Positions 52,481 to 60,448 of a stretch of DNA of 64,000 bases are shown in pieces. Source of the stretch: Akkermansia sp. (GTDB lineage Bacteria; Verrucomicrobiota; Verrucomicrobiia; Verrucomicrobiales; Akkermansiaceae). The stretch covers positions 26,267 through 90,266 of the forward strand of contig JAFVIC010000075.1 in the NCBI GenBank assembly GCA_017477935.1, written 5' to 3'. How positions within the stretch are numbered: the stretch's first letter is position 1; the number at the start of each line of letters is the position of its first letter. Position numbers and translations under genes: made by a program. Under the pieces are notes generated by a model. The model saw nothing but the letters and a program-made list of their open reading frames with translations. It ran no database searches and was not told the origin of the DNA.

Positions 52481-54553
52481 ATGAACAACACGCCGAACAT
52501 CCCCCTCACACGACGTCTGGCTGAAAGCCGCCCCGGACTCATACTCGGTACAGCGCTGGCCGCCATGTGGATAGCCGCCATGTCAGCGGTGGATGCGAAT
52601 GCCTGCACTGCCACCCCTTTTCTGTGGGGATTCATCGCTGTTATCGCCCTTGCAGTACCGTGCATACTGTGCGGTTACAAGATAGTAAGGCTGCCGCTCA
52701 CGTCCTGGGTTAGCCTGGCAGCGGGTGTGTATTTTCTGGTACGGGCAGCCAACGGTTTTTCGCTCACGGACAACCTGGCCGATATCGGGTTAATTCTCTT
52801 TGCTTTCGTATATTACCTGGCCGGCGTTTATTGCGGTCAGGCGAACAACAATCGCGGAACAGTCATTGTACTGTCAGTGGCACTGCTACTCAACCTGCTC
52901 TGCCTGTGGTTGCTGCGCGACCCGCAAATCAGCCTGCACTACATCGGGCGAGCCGATATCGGGCTTTTTGGCCCGCATTCCCGCAACACCACCCTCTTCG
53001 CCTACAAAAACTTTGCCGGACTGTTTCTGGCCCTGGGTGGCGGGTTATTACTCTGGCGCTGTATATGGCGGGGAGAGCGAAACCTGAGCACCCTGCTGCA
53101 ACTAGCGGTGGCAGCAGGCGCCATAGTCGGCAGTTTTTTCTGCGTGACACGCGTACCGTATGCCATACTTCCACTGCTACTGATTGCGGGGTGGCTGCTC
53201 TGGTTCATACAAAGGCTCTATTCCGGCCGTACGCTGAGTATCGCCATGATTGGTACCGGCATATTGCTGCTGGTAGCGGTGCTGATTGGTATTTACGACC
53301 TGTTTTTCGGGAACACCGTCCTGCAGGCCATTGTCGACATAGACTCACACCAGCGCTTTACCATGTGGGAGTGGGTCAATAGTGTCGTTAGAGAGGCGCC
53401 GTTACACGGCTATGGGCCGGCAGGGGCAACCTGGTATTCCATCACGATATGCAATCAATATCAATTGATGAACTATGCCCACAACGAATACATGCAGGTC
53501 TGGGCTGACTACGGCATTATCGGGCTAGGGCTCATGCTGCTTATCATCGTACTGCACATCATCACCGGCTTTCGCGGACTGTCTGCCGACACGCTACCCG
53601 CCGAAAGACGCATACGACTCTCAATGGCCATCCTCACTCTGGCGGCTCTTTGCGTCGCAGCCATCGCAGACTATGTATGGCACAGCGCAGCTCTGCTCTC
53701 CATGGGGGCTTTTGCCTGCGGCACCCTGGCCTCACCCGCTCCGGTCGAACCGTGGGCATTATTCAGGCGCAAAAAATGGTGCGGCGGCAGCTCCCTCATC
53801 CACCCGGTACGAGCAGAAAGCAGCTGCGGGCGAGTCATCATCTGTGCCGGCGCTCTTGCCCTGGCTGCCTGCATGGGGAAGCTCAGCACTATCCTCTGCC
53901 CACCTTGGCTGGCACAGTGGCAATATGATGCCATGGTAGCCCGGGGTGCTACCACTGAGCAACGCCGAGCCCACCTGCTGCGAACCATGCTCATTTACCC
54001 CCACCACCGCCTGGCCGACCACTACATCAACCTGGCTCCGAAAACACACCCTGACTGGCACGCCTACGAACAGGGCATACGCGCCGTATTACAAGCGAAC
54101 CCTCAACAGCTTATCACTGCCAGTATGCTAGCCCAATGCCTCGGCAAACAAGCCCGCTACCGCGAGGCGGAAATCGTCTTCCGCACCTATTACCCGGGGG
54201 ATGGCCCTGATAACACAAGCCTGAACCTATGGGCCACATTCTACACCGCCAACCTACAGCAATGGGGACAGGCCGAACTCACCAAGGGTAACCTCGGAAC
54301 GGCTCTCTCCATGCTTCTCTATGCCGAAAAGATGTCGAAAAAGACGGGCTACATCCCCCATATGTGGCACCGAGGCGGCATAAAAACCTGGGGATTTAAT
54401 ACACCGAAGCAAAAACTGCACCAATCCGTCTGCAAAACCACCCTCCATACCCTGCGTGCCATTAACCCTCCACAGGACCACTCATGGCAGCAGCCCCTCA
54501 CCCCGGGCGGTAAACCGGCACTCTATCAGCGCTACCAAAAACATACCAAATAA
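52481..54553 (+). CDS. O-antigen ligase/polymerase-like membrane protein with C-terminal TPR-like part
   Basis: The 690-residue product has about eleven hydrophobic segments in residues 20-480. The loop region near 290-330 carries the Wzy_C/WaaL hallmarks: FTMWEWVNSVVREAPLHGYGPAG, then HNEYMQVWADYGIIGLGLMLL. Such proteins join or polymerise glycan chains on a lipid carrier in the inner membrane. The C-terminal ~170 residues are soluble and helical, with TPR-like features (QLITASMLAQCLGKQARYREAEIVF). The start follows the promoter. It may act with the sugar transferase at 17737 in surface glycan assembly. Confidence 0.8.
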   Translation: MNNTPNIPLTRRLAESRPGLILGTALAAMWIAAMSAVDANACTATPFLWGFIAVIALAVPCILCGYKIVRLPLTSWVSLAAGVYFLVRAANGFSLTDNLADIGLILFAFVYYLAGVYCGQANNNRGTVIVLSVALLLNLLCLWLLRDPQISLHYIGRADIGLFGPHSRNTTLFAYKNFAGLFLALGGGLLLWRCIWRGERNLSTLLQLAVAAGAIVGSFFCVTRVPYAILPLLLIAGWLLWFIQRLYSGRTLSIAMIGTGILLLVAVLIGIYDLFFGNTVLQAIVDIDSHQRFTMWEWVNSVVREAPLHGYGPAGATWYSITICNQYQLMNYAHNEYMQVWADYGIIGLGLMLLIIVLHIITGFRGLSADTLPAERRIRLSMAILTLAALCVAAIADYVWHSAALLSMGAFACGTLASPAPVEPWALFRRKKWCGGSSLIHPVRAESSCGRVIICAGALALAACMGKLSTILCPPWLAQWQYDAMVARGATTEQRRAHLLRTMLIYPHHRLADHYINLAPKTHPDWHAYEQGIRAVLQANPQQLITASMLAQCLGKQARYREAEIVFRTYYPGDGPDNTSLNLWATFYTANLQQWGQAELTKGNLGTALSMLLYAEKMSKKTGYIPHMWHRGGIKTWGFNTPKQKLHQSVCKTTLHTLRAINPPQDHSWQQPLTPGGKPALYQRYQKHTK

Positions 54554-54626
54554 CCTGAACTAACACCACTCACTCCCCGCCACACAGAAAAAAAGCAAAA
54601 AAATGCACCTTACGCACGTTTTCCGC

Positions 54627-54657
54627 TTGCAATAATGAAAAAAAAGTGCAATATAAA
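54627..54657 (+). promoter_or_regulatory. Possible promoter of the Pro-rich repeat gene
   Basis: TTGCAA (54627-54632), and a TATAAA at 54652-54657 (spacer 19; an AATATA gives 17). The ATG at 54697 follows after a leader of 30-40 nt. Confidence 0.4.
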
Positions 54658-54696
54658 AGAAGTCCGCTTTGCGGTCACAGACTTTTACCGACTGAT

Positions 54697-55656
54697 ATGA
54701 GCACACCTCCTCCGCCCCCTTCAACTGTACGTCCGGTACCGCCTGCGGCTCCGGTGCCCCCTACTGCGCCCCGTCCGGTTGCCCCGGTTCCTCCCACCGC
54801 CGCGACCACACGTCCCGTACCGCCGCGCCCGGCAGGGGCACCTGTACCTCCTGTTGCCCCGGCTCGCCCTGCTGCCACAGTGCCGCTTAGCGCCCCCGTG
54901 CCGCCGACACGTCCCGGTGCACCCGTACCGCCCCGCCCTGCAGCTCCGGCTGCTCCCGGCGCTCCCGTGCCTCCCCGCCCTGCGGCTCCGGCTGCTCCCG
55001 GCGCTCCCGTGCCTCCCCGCCCTGCGGCTCCGGCTGCTCCCGGCGCTCCCGTGCCTCCTCGCCCTGCGGCTCCGGCTGCTCCCGGCGCTCCCATGCCGCC
55101 CCGCCCTGTGGCTCCGACTGCTCCCGGCGCTCCCGTGTCTCCCCGCCCCGCTGCCACAGTACCGCTCAGCGCCCCCACTGCTCCGGCTCGTCCTGCCGCA
55201 CCCGCAGCTCCTGCCGCACCCGCAGCACCCGCTGCACCTGCAGCTCCCGCAGCCCCTGCCGCCAAGGCTCCCACTAAGTCCATGCCCACGGCTACTGTGC
55301 CCGTCGGCAAACCCTCCGGCTTCACCAAACCCGCCGGCTTCAGCAAGCCTGCCGGTTTCGGCAAGAAGGTTGAAACGGTGGAAGAGGAAGATGATGATGA
55401 ACCCAAGAAGGACAGTCCGATTATCATCGTACTGGCAGCGCTTACCGTTATCATCATGGGGCTTGTGTGCTTCAAACAGTACCAGACTGACCAGGTTCCC
55501 GGCCGCGTAACCGACTCTGAGCGAGTATTCGGCTCTCCCACCGCCGCAGGTGACGATTCCGGCGATAGCGGTTACAGTGAGGAGGAATCCTCCGATGAAG
55601 AAGAGAGCTCCGATGATTCCGGCGACAGCGAAGACTACGCTGACGAAGAAGAGTAA
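54697..55656 (+). CDS. Pro/Ala-rich repeat protein with one transmembrane segment
   Basis: The 319-residue product starts MSTPPPPPSTVRPV. Residues 1-200 are almost entirely Pro, Ala, Val and Arg, with tandem 14-residue GAPVPPRPAAPAAP units (about residues 75-150). Residues 203-240 form a Lys/Gly-rich stretch with repeated KPAGF units. One transmembrane helix follows (about 247-265, IIIVLAALTVIIMGLVCF), and then a very acidic C-terminal tail (Glu/Asp/Ser). A large disordered cytoplasmic arm with an acidic outer tail is likely; the role is unknown. trxA follows 44 nt later. Confidence 0.78.
   Translation: MSTPPPPPSTVRPVPPAAPVPPTAPRPVAPVPPTAATTRPVPPRPAGAPVPPVAPARPAATVPLSAPVPPTRPGAPVPPRPAAPAAPGAPVPPRPAAPAAPGAPVPPRPAAPAAPGAPVPPRPAAPAAPGAPMPPRPVAPTAPGAPVSPRPAATVPLSAPTAPARPAAPAAPAAPAAPAAPAAPAAPAAKAPTKSMPTATVPVGKPSGFTKPAGFSKPAGFGKKVETVEEEDDDEPKKDSPIIIVLAALTVIIMGLVCFKQYQTDQVPGRVTDSERVFGSPTAAGDDSGDSGYSEEESSDEEESSDDSGDSEDYADEEE
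54916..55167. repeat. 42-nt in-frame tandem repeat, about 5.5 copies
   Basis: Units of 42 nt encode GAPVPPRPAAPAAP. Four copies are almost identical in DNA, the fifth and sixth diverge (GAPMPPRPVAPTAP, GAPVSPRPAATVPL). Confidence 0.9.
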
Positions 55657-55700
55657 TTTTCGGTGAACAACGCGAATCGCTAACGCATCTAAATAACACT

Positions 55701-56018
55701 ATGGCATTACAGATTACAGAAAGCAACTTCGAGTCCGAAGTCATCAACTCCCCCGTACCGGTGCTGATTGACTTCTGGGCAACATGGTGTGGCCCCTGCC
55801 GCATGATTTCCCCCATCGTAGACCAGGTAGCCACCGAGATGGCCGGCGTTGCCAAGGTGGGCAAGATAAACGTGGATGAAGCCGCTGCCCTTGCCACCCG
55901 CTACGGCGTGAAGAACATCCCCACGCTCGTCTTCATCAAGGGCGGTGAGGAGGTAGCTCGTATCACCGGTGCAACCTCGAAAGACAATATCATCGCCAGG
56001 CTCAAGGCCTGCCTGTAA
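55701..56018 (+). CDS. trxA: Thioredoxin
   Basis: Cytoplasmic protein-disulfide reductase that donates electrons to many enzymes. The 105-residue product has the WCGPCR active site (residues 30-35), the preceding VLIDFWATWCG core strand, the cis-Pro segment KNIPTLVFIKGG, and full canonical length. It starts 44 nt after the Pro-rich gene and ends at a bidirectional terminator. Confidence 0.97.
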   Translation: MALQITESNFESEVINSPVPVLIDFWATWCGPCRMISPIVDQVATEMAGVAKVGKINVDEAAALATRYGVKNIPTLVFIKGGEEVARITGATSKDNIIARLKACL

Positions 56019-56040
56019 CATCACAGTCACCCCCCTTACA

Positions 56041-56074
56041 AACGGGCAAACCCTCAGCGGTTTGCCCGTTTTGT
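56041..56074. terminator. Terminator after trxA
   Basis: AACGGGCAAACC (56041-56052) and GGTTTGCCCGTT (56059-56070) form a perfect 12-bp stem with a 6-nt loop and a short T tail. Confidence 0.85.
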
Positions 56075-56177
56075 ATTGTACAGCAGCCCCGGCTACAAGT
56101 CAGCAGCAAACAATCCACCCCCACGCGGCAGAGGAGAACCTGCCGGTTATAAAAATATCCCCGGTTCTGAAAACACG

Positions 56178-57755
56178 CTACTCGCGAGCAGGGAGCAGTT
56201 GCACCTCGTAACCGAAGATTTCGGTAAAAAGGTCAGCCTTGCTGCGCAGAGCAAGGTTTTCGATGGTAAGATCGTGCACACCATGCACCAGCAACTCAAT
56301 CTTGCGGGCAGCGTAACGCACGGTAAAGGATGATATGCGGTGGGAGTGAGCGCGCTCCATGGCATCCGCCACGCGCAGCAATGCGGCCAGCTTCTGCACG
56401 CGCAAGCGGTTCGGCTGCTCAAGGTCGGCATAAGTGTGCTCATCTATACTGGGGGCACCATGGCGGTGGTAGCGCGCCAACAGGCCGATGATTTCAACAT
56501 CCTCACGCGACAAACCGAAGATTTCTGAATTAAGGATAATGTATTGCCCGTGGCGATGGTGATTCTTGGGGCTGATGAACGTACCGATTTCGTGCAGAAT
56601 AGCCGCCACAATGAGCAACATACGGTCATGACGCGTCAGCCCATGCAGGGACTGCAGCTGGTCAAAAAGCGAAGTACAAAGCTTTCGCACCTGCTGGCTG
56701 TGGCCGCGATCCACCTTGTAACGATTCGCCAGCAGCACGGCAAAGTGGGTAACCTCATGCTCAAGCGAGCGGTCATCACGGCGGGAGGGCAGCAGATTAC
56801 GCAAAAAGGCGAACGCGTACTCCTCCCTCGGCATGAGGATACGCCCTGGCTCGAACTCACGTGCCAGGCTCAGGTAAGTCACCGCAGCCGGCAGCAGCGC
56901 TGTAACGGTAGCGTAGTCTTCCTGATACTTTTCACGCCGCTGCTGCAGAGGCACGGCTGCAATCTCATCCACCAGGGTCGAGAGTTCTTCGAGCGTAAGC
57001 GCCTCACCCTCCGTAAGCGGGGAGGAAATATGGTGAAAATCAGGGCCGAAAATCACGAAAGTGTCGGGCTCATCGGGCAATGCCCCCTCAGAATCATGCA
57101 AAATCTGCTCTACCACACCGCGAATATGCTCACGAATAAGCGAGCTCTCCATCCCCGCAGCTCCACTGAAGGAACTGCTGCCTATGGCCATGGCCGTGCG
57201 GTGAGCGCCCATGCGATAATTGGCATAGTAGGTAATTCGGCCACGGTCAAAGAGCAGCAAGCGCGTGTTGCCGGGCCCCACGTGAACAACAAGCACACGC
57301 TTTTTTTCCAGTTCTGCGTGGTGGGTGAGCATATCCTGCATGCTGACATAGAGCAGGCGCGTCATTTCACCATCGTCCATCACCTCCAGCTGCAGGCCGC
57401 AGATAGTAAGCAGGCGGTTGGTAATACTGTCCATATTGTGCACATTCAGCAGCACATTCGTGGCCAGCAATCGCACCTGGACCTCACCACCGCTGCGATA
57501 TTCATCGAGCAGGCGGTTGTACCCGCGGATAATGTGCACACAGCGATCCATCGTCTCGCGAGAGACATTCCCCAGGCGGAAAATATCCTCCGCCAGCGCC
57601 ATGGGCTGAGTGAGCACATCCAGCACGCGCAGCTCATCCTCCCGCTCCTCTGCTACCAACATGGAAACCGAACTGGCTCCCAGAAATATAACCGCCTGCA
57701 CAACCACCGGTGCCGGCGTGCAGCTTTTCACCCCGCCTCTGTTCACATCTTTCAT
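56178..57755 (-). CDS. Ppx/GppA-like protein with degenerate phosphatase site and HD domain
   Basis: Ppx/GppA enzymes hydrolyse polyphosphate or pppGpp. The 525-residue product keeps the ASKHA-like N-terminal half and a C-terminal HD-type domain (LHEIGTFISPKNHHRHGQ, His-Asp/Glu pattern near 400). The phosphatase signatures have decayed: the DIGGGST motif reads HVGPGNT, the G-x-EEA motif reads DGEMT, and the opening DxGSNS reads LGASSVS. Catalytic loss in the N-terminal half is therefore likely, while the HD part may be functional. The start is supported by TCGACA-18-TAAAGT ending 9 nt upstream. It ends in TAG. Confidence 0.82.
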   Translation of the reverse strand: MKDVNRGGVKSCTPAPVVVQAVIFLGASSVSMLVAEEREDELRVLDVLTQPMALAEDIFRLGNVSRETMDRCVHIIRGYNRLLDEYRSGGEVQVRLLATNVLLNVHNMDSITNRLLTICGLQLEVMDDGEMTRLLYVSMQDMLTHHAELEKKRVLVVHVGPGNTRLLLFDRGRITYYANYRMGAHRTAMAIGSSSFSGAAGMESSLIREHIRGVVEQILHDSEGALPDEPDTFVIFGPDFHHISSPLTEGEALTLEELSTLVDEIAAVPLQQRREKYQEDYATVTALLPAAVTYLSLAREFEPGRILMPREEYAFAFLRNLLPSRRDDRSLEHEVTHFAVLLANRYKVDRGHSQQVRKLCTSLFDQLQSLHGLTRHDRMLLIVAAILHEIGTFISPKNHHRHGQYIILNSEIFGLSREDVEIIGLLARYHRHGAPSIDEHTYADLEQPNRLRVQKLAALLRVADAMERAHSHRISSFTVRYAARKIELLVHGVHDLTIENLALRSKADLFTEIFGYEVQLLPARE

Positions 57756-57764
57756 TCACCACCC

Positions 57765-57794
57765 ACTTTAGCACGCTTCCCCCGCCGTTGTCGA
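57765..57794 (-). promoter_or_regulatory. Promoter of the Ppx/GppA-like gene, leaderless type
   Basis: Minus strand: TCGACA (57794-57789), 18-nt spacer ending TGC, TAAAGT (57770-57765), then 9 nt to the ATG at 57755. Confidence 0.55.
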
Positions 57795-57869
57795 GCAGAA
57801 ACTCCGCTCAGCGTGTCTGTTCACACGGTACAGCCGTATAAAAGCCCCACACTTCTCACAAGTTTCGCC

Positions 57870-57897
57870 TTGACGGATAGTGCGCAGCGGATATAAT
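57870..57897 (+). promoter_or_regulatory. Promoter of the MalY-type gene
   Basis: TTGACG (57870-57875), 16-nt spacer, perfect TATAAT (57892-57897). The leader to the ATG at 57933 is about 28 nt. Confidence 0.75.
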
Positions 57898-57932
57898 AAA
57901 AGAGAACTCCGCACCATCATTCATCATTCATC

Positions 57933-59084
57933 ATGATACGTTTTGCCTCAACTGACTGCCGCCGCGAAACCGGCAATATTAAGTGGGACCTGCAAGGCCC
58001 GCTGCCCTTTGGTATTGCTGATATGGACATCGAGAGCCCCCCCTGCGTGGTGGATGCCCTGCAGGCTCGCCTCAACCACCGTTTCTACGGCTACGCCTTC
58101 ATGACGGATGAACTTCGCGCGGCCATCACCACCTATCTGGTAAAAAAACACGGCGTGACCAATGCCTCCCCCGAGTGGCTGCACGAACTGCCGGGCTGCG
58201 TGCCGGCCTTCACCCTGGTAGCCCGCACCGTGTGCCCCGAGCCTCAGCACGAGGTGATGGTGTGCGCCCCCACCTACCCACCCATGCTCCACTGCCATGA
58301 GGATGCCCGCTGCAGCCTGCTCTCCGTACCGTTCAAATACACGGGCGAGCGCTGGGAGTTCGACTGGGAGGCCATGGAAGCCGCCGTCACGCCGAACACC
58401 AAACTATTCCTGCTCTGCAACCCACACAACCCGTTGGGCCGAGCCTGGAGCCGCCAAGAAATGGAGCGCGTGGCTGACTTCTGCGAGCGCCACGACCTCA
58501 TCCTCTGCTCAGATGAAATTCACTGTGACCTCGTGCTCGATGAAGACAAGAAACACGTCTGCGCCCTGACCCTCTCCGAGCGCATGCAGCAGCGCACCGT
58601 TATGCTCAGCGCGCCGAGCAAGACCTTCAACATCGCCGGTATCTGCTTCACCTACATGGCCGTGCCGAATGCCGAGCTGCATGCCGCCATCCGCAAAACC
58701 CAGGGGCACAGCCTGCCCACGCTCAACGTGTTCGCCTATGCGGCCTCTCTGGCAGCCTATACCTCCGGCTGGGAGTGGCATGAACAGCTGCTCAACACCC
58801 TACGCAGAAATCGTCAATATGTGGTGGACTACATCGCCCGCGAGCTGCCCATGCTCAAAACCCGCCACCAGGAGGCCACCTACCTCGCCTGGATTGACTG
58901 CTCCGCTCTCGGGGTGGAAAGCCCGCATACCTTCTTCCGCGAAAACGCCGGCGTTTACCTCGACAACGGGGCCAACTTCGGCGACCCCCAGTGCGTGCGC
59001 CTGAACTTCGCAACCTCGCCTGAAATGCTGCGCACCGGGCTCGATGCCATGCGCGATGCCATACACGCCCACCTGAGCAAGTAA
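57933..59084 (+). CDS. PLP-dependent C-S lyase/aminotransferase (MalY/PatB type)
   Basis: A cytoplasmic fold-type I PLP enzyme, probably a cystathionine beta-lyase releasing homocysteine. The 383-residue product has PFGIADMDIESPPCV near the start, the NPHNPLGRAW segment, the SDEIHCDL motif with the PLP-binding Asp, and SAPSKTFNIAGI with the catalytic Lys near 231. The order and length fit MalY/PatB more than AspC. It is a single gene with a strong promoter and terminator. Substrate is inferred from family only. Confidence 0.9.
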   Translation: MIRFASTDCRRETGNIKWDLQGPLPFGIADMDIESPPCVVDALQARLNHRFYGYAFMTDELRAAITTYLVKKHGVTNASPEWLHELPGCVPAFTLVARTVCPEPQHEVMVCAPTYPPMLHCHEDARCSLLSVPFKYTGERWEFDWEAMEAAVTPNTKLFLLCNPHNPLGRAWSRQEMERVADFCERHDLILCSDEIHCDLVLDEDKKHVCALTLSERMQQRTVMLSAPSKTFNIAGICFTYMAVPNAELHAAIRKTQGHSLPTLNVFAYAASLAAYTSGWEWHEQLLNTLRRNRQYVVDYIARELPMLKTRHQEATYLAWIDCSALGVESPHTFFRENAGVYLDNGANFGDPQCVRLNFATSPEMLRTGLDAMRDAIHAHLSK

Positions 59085-59113
59085 ACTCAGCGAGCAAATG
59101 CCAATTCAGCTTC

Positions 59114-59143
59114 GGGCTCTGTCCGCACAGAGCCCGATTTTTT
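59114..59143 (+). terminator. Rho-independent terminator of the MalY-type gene
   Basis: GGGCTCTGT (59114-59122) pairs with ACAGAGCCC (59127-59135), a perfect 9-bp stem with a 4-nt loop, followed by GA and a run of six T residues. Confidence 0.92.
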
Positions 59144-59147
59144 GTGC

Positions 59148-59321
59148 TCATACCAAAGCGGAAAGAGCACGCGAACATTCATAACACTCAGCTGTTTCTA
59201 TGGCTGCCTGCACGCACTCAGGCTCCGGCTCAAATGCCAGCAGAGCATGAATGAGCTTCACATTGTCATAGCCCGCGGCCTGCTCCATAGCCGAGACATT
59301 GCGCCTGCCCCGCACATTCAT
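59148..59321 (-). CDS. Small ORF, 57 residues, uncertain
   Basis: An ORF from the ATG at 59321 encodes 57 residues: MNVRGRRNVSAMEQAAGYDN, continuing VKLIHALLAFEPEPECVQ and ending ECSRALSALV. Codon use looks coding-like, with acidic helices and three Cys. No signal peptide. It could be a real small protein or the remnant of a longer gene. No clear promoter is placed, and no family is recognised. It fills most of the gap between the MalY-type gene and the lipoprotein pair. Confidence 0.45.
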   Translation of the reverse strand: MNVRGRRNVSAMEQAAGYDNVKLIHALLAFEPEPECVQAAIETAECYECSRALSALV

Positions 59322-59420
59322 CCATAGATTTTTTATTCATAGAAATGTTGTTGTCTGGTGCATGGTAACAAAGGAAACGATGTAATGCAAGCATTTATAA
59401 AATAAAGGCATATAAAATCC

Positions 59421-59459
59421 CACATGACTGCGTTTGAGCTTGCCACACGCAGTCATGTG
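59421..59459. promoter_or_regulatory. 13-bp perfect inverted repeat around the lipoprotein -35 (operator candidate)
   Basis: CACATGACTGCGT (59421-59433) and ACGCAGTCATGTG (59447-59459) are perfectly complementary with a 13-nt centre. The -35 TTGCCA (59440-59445) lies in the centre and the -10 (59463-59468) just outside, the layout expected for a repressor or activator site. Confidence 0.6.
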
Positions 59460-59468
59460 CTGTAGTAT
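59440..59468 (+). promoter_or_regulatory. Promoter of the lipoprotein pair
   Basis: TTGCCA (59440-59445), 17-nt spacer, TAGTAT (59463-59468). The ATG at 59491 follows 22 nt later. Confidence 0.6.
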
Positions 59469-59490
59469 GGTGGCAGGTAACTCATTCCCT

Positions 59491-60435
59491 ATGAAAACGC
59501 ACAGCATCATCATCATCACACTCCTGTTGGCGCCCCTGCTCAGCACAGGTTGCACCGCACAGCTACCCGCCCCGCAAAGCGACATCATACCCACCCTGCC
59601 CGCAGACCGCCGGCACGCACCGCACGCCCTCATCCCCATCGGCGACGGCTGGCTGGGCTTCGTACACCACCGCAGCGGCGATTCCTACCTGCTGGAGCTG
59701 GATTGCGACCGCAAATTACTCCCCGCCGGACATCGGCTCGATGTGCAGCTCATCGGCACGCCCTACAGCACGGCAAACGGCAGCAAGTGGCAGCATCAGC
59801 TTGGCAGCATCACCACCACCGGCATACACCAATTTACCCTGAGCGAAAGTGACTTCCGCAAAAACGGCGGGCCGTATGATTACCGCGTGAGTTTCACCCT
59901 GCGGCAGACAGGCGGAAAAGAAGTTGATACCCGCGACACACGCCTGACCGACCACATGCCCGGCCCCGGTTACCCCACCTGGTATGAGCAGGAAAACCGC
60001 GAAAGTCTGCACCAACTGCAGCAGGCCGCAAAGCAATGCCACGAGATGAAGCTCTTGCTCCGCTACCACGACAGCTTCATGCTCGATTCCCCCATGGAGC
60101 TTCCGCTCAGCACGGCGGATTCCGAGGTACTGCGCAGCCTCATCGCACGCATGAAACCGGTGAAAACCCACCTGCACGAAGTTATCCCCGCCTTCGGCAT
60201 CGACCTGCAGCTGCTGGGGGCAGATGGTAAAGAGCTGGCCAATTTTGACCCATTCGATGTCACGGCCGCCCGCCACGTCAGCCCCGAAGGAGCCGCGGAC
60301 ATGAGCTCCTACACCCTGAGCAATGAAGACGCCGCAACCTGGTTCTCCATCATCTACGGCCCGGCCGTGAAAAATGCCATCAAACAGGCCGAGCAACGCC
60401 ACAGCAAATCCCCCCGCCAACGCCGCCGGAAATAA
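59491..60435 (+). CDS. Lipoprotein of the paralogue family, function unknown
   Basis: The 314-residue product has a lipoprotein signal ending LLSTGC (Cys21). Residues 50-150 are beta-rich (GDGWLGFVHHRSGDSYLLEL, NGGPYDYRVSFTLRQ). The C-terminal part has the family pattern: LSTADSEVLRSLIARM (206-221), LQLLGADGKEL (239-249), SYTLSNEDAATWF (273-285). The N-terminal beta domain is shared with the next gene (GGPYDY / GGPWDY), so the two are tandem duplicates. A 13-bp inverted repeat lies over the promoter. Function unknown. Confidence 0.8.
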   Translation: MKTHSIIIITLLLAPLLSTGCTAQLPAPQSDIIPTLPADRRHAPHALIPIGDGWLGFVHHRSGDSYLLELDCDRKLLPAGHRLDVQLIGTPYSTANGSKWQHQLGSITTTGIHQFTLSESDFRKNGGPYDYRVSFTLRQTGGKEVDTRDTRLTDHMPGPGYPTWYEQENRESLHQLQQAAKQCHEMKLLLRYHDSFMLDSPMELPLSTADSEVLRSLIARMKPVKTHLHEVIPAFGIDLQLLGADGKELANFDPFDVTAARHVSPEGAADMSSYTLSNEDAATWFSIIYGPAVKNAIKQAEQRHSKSPRQRRRK

Positions 60436-60448
60436 AGCGCACACGACC

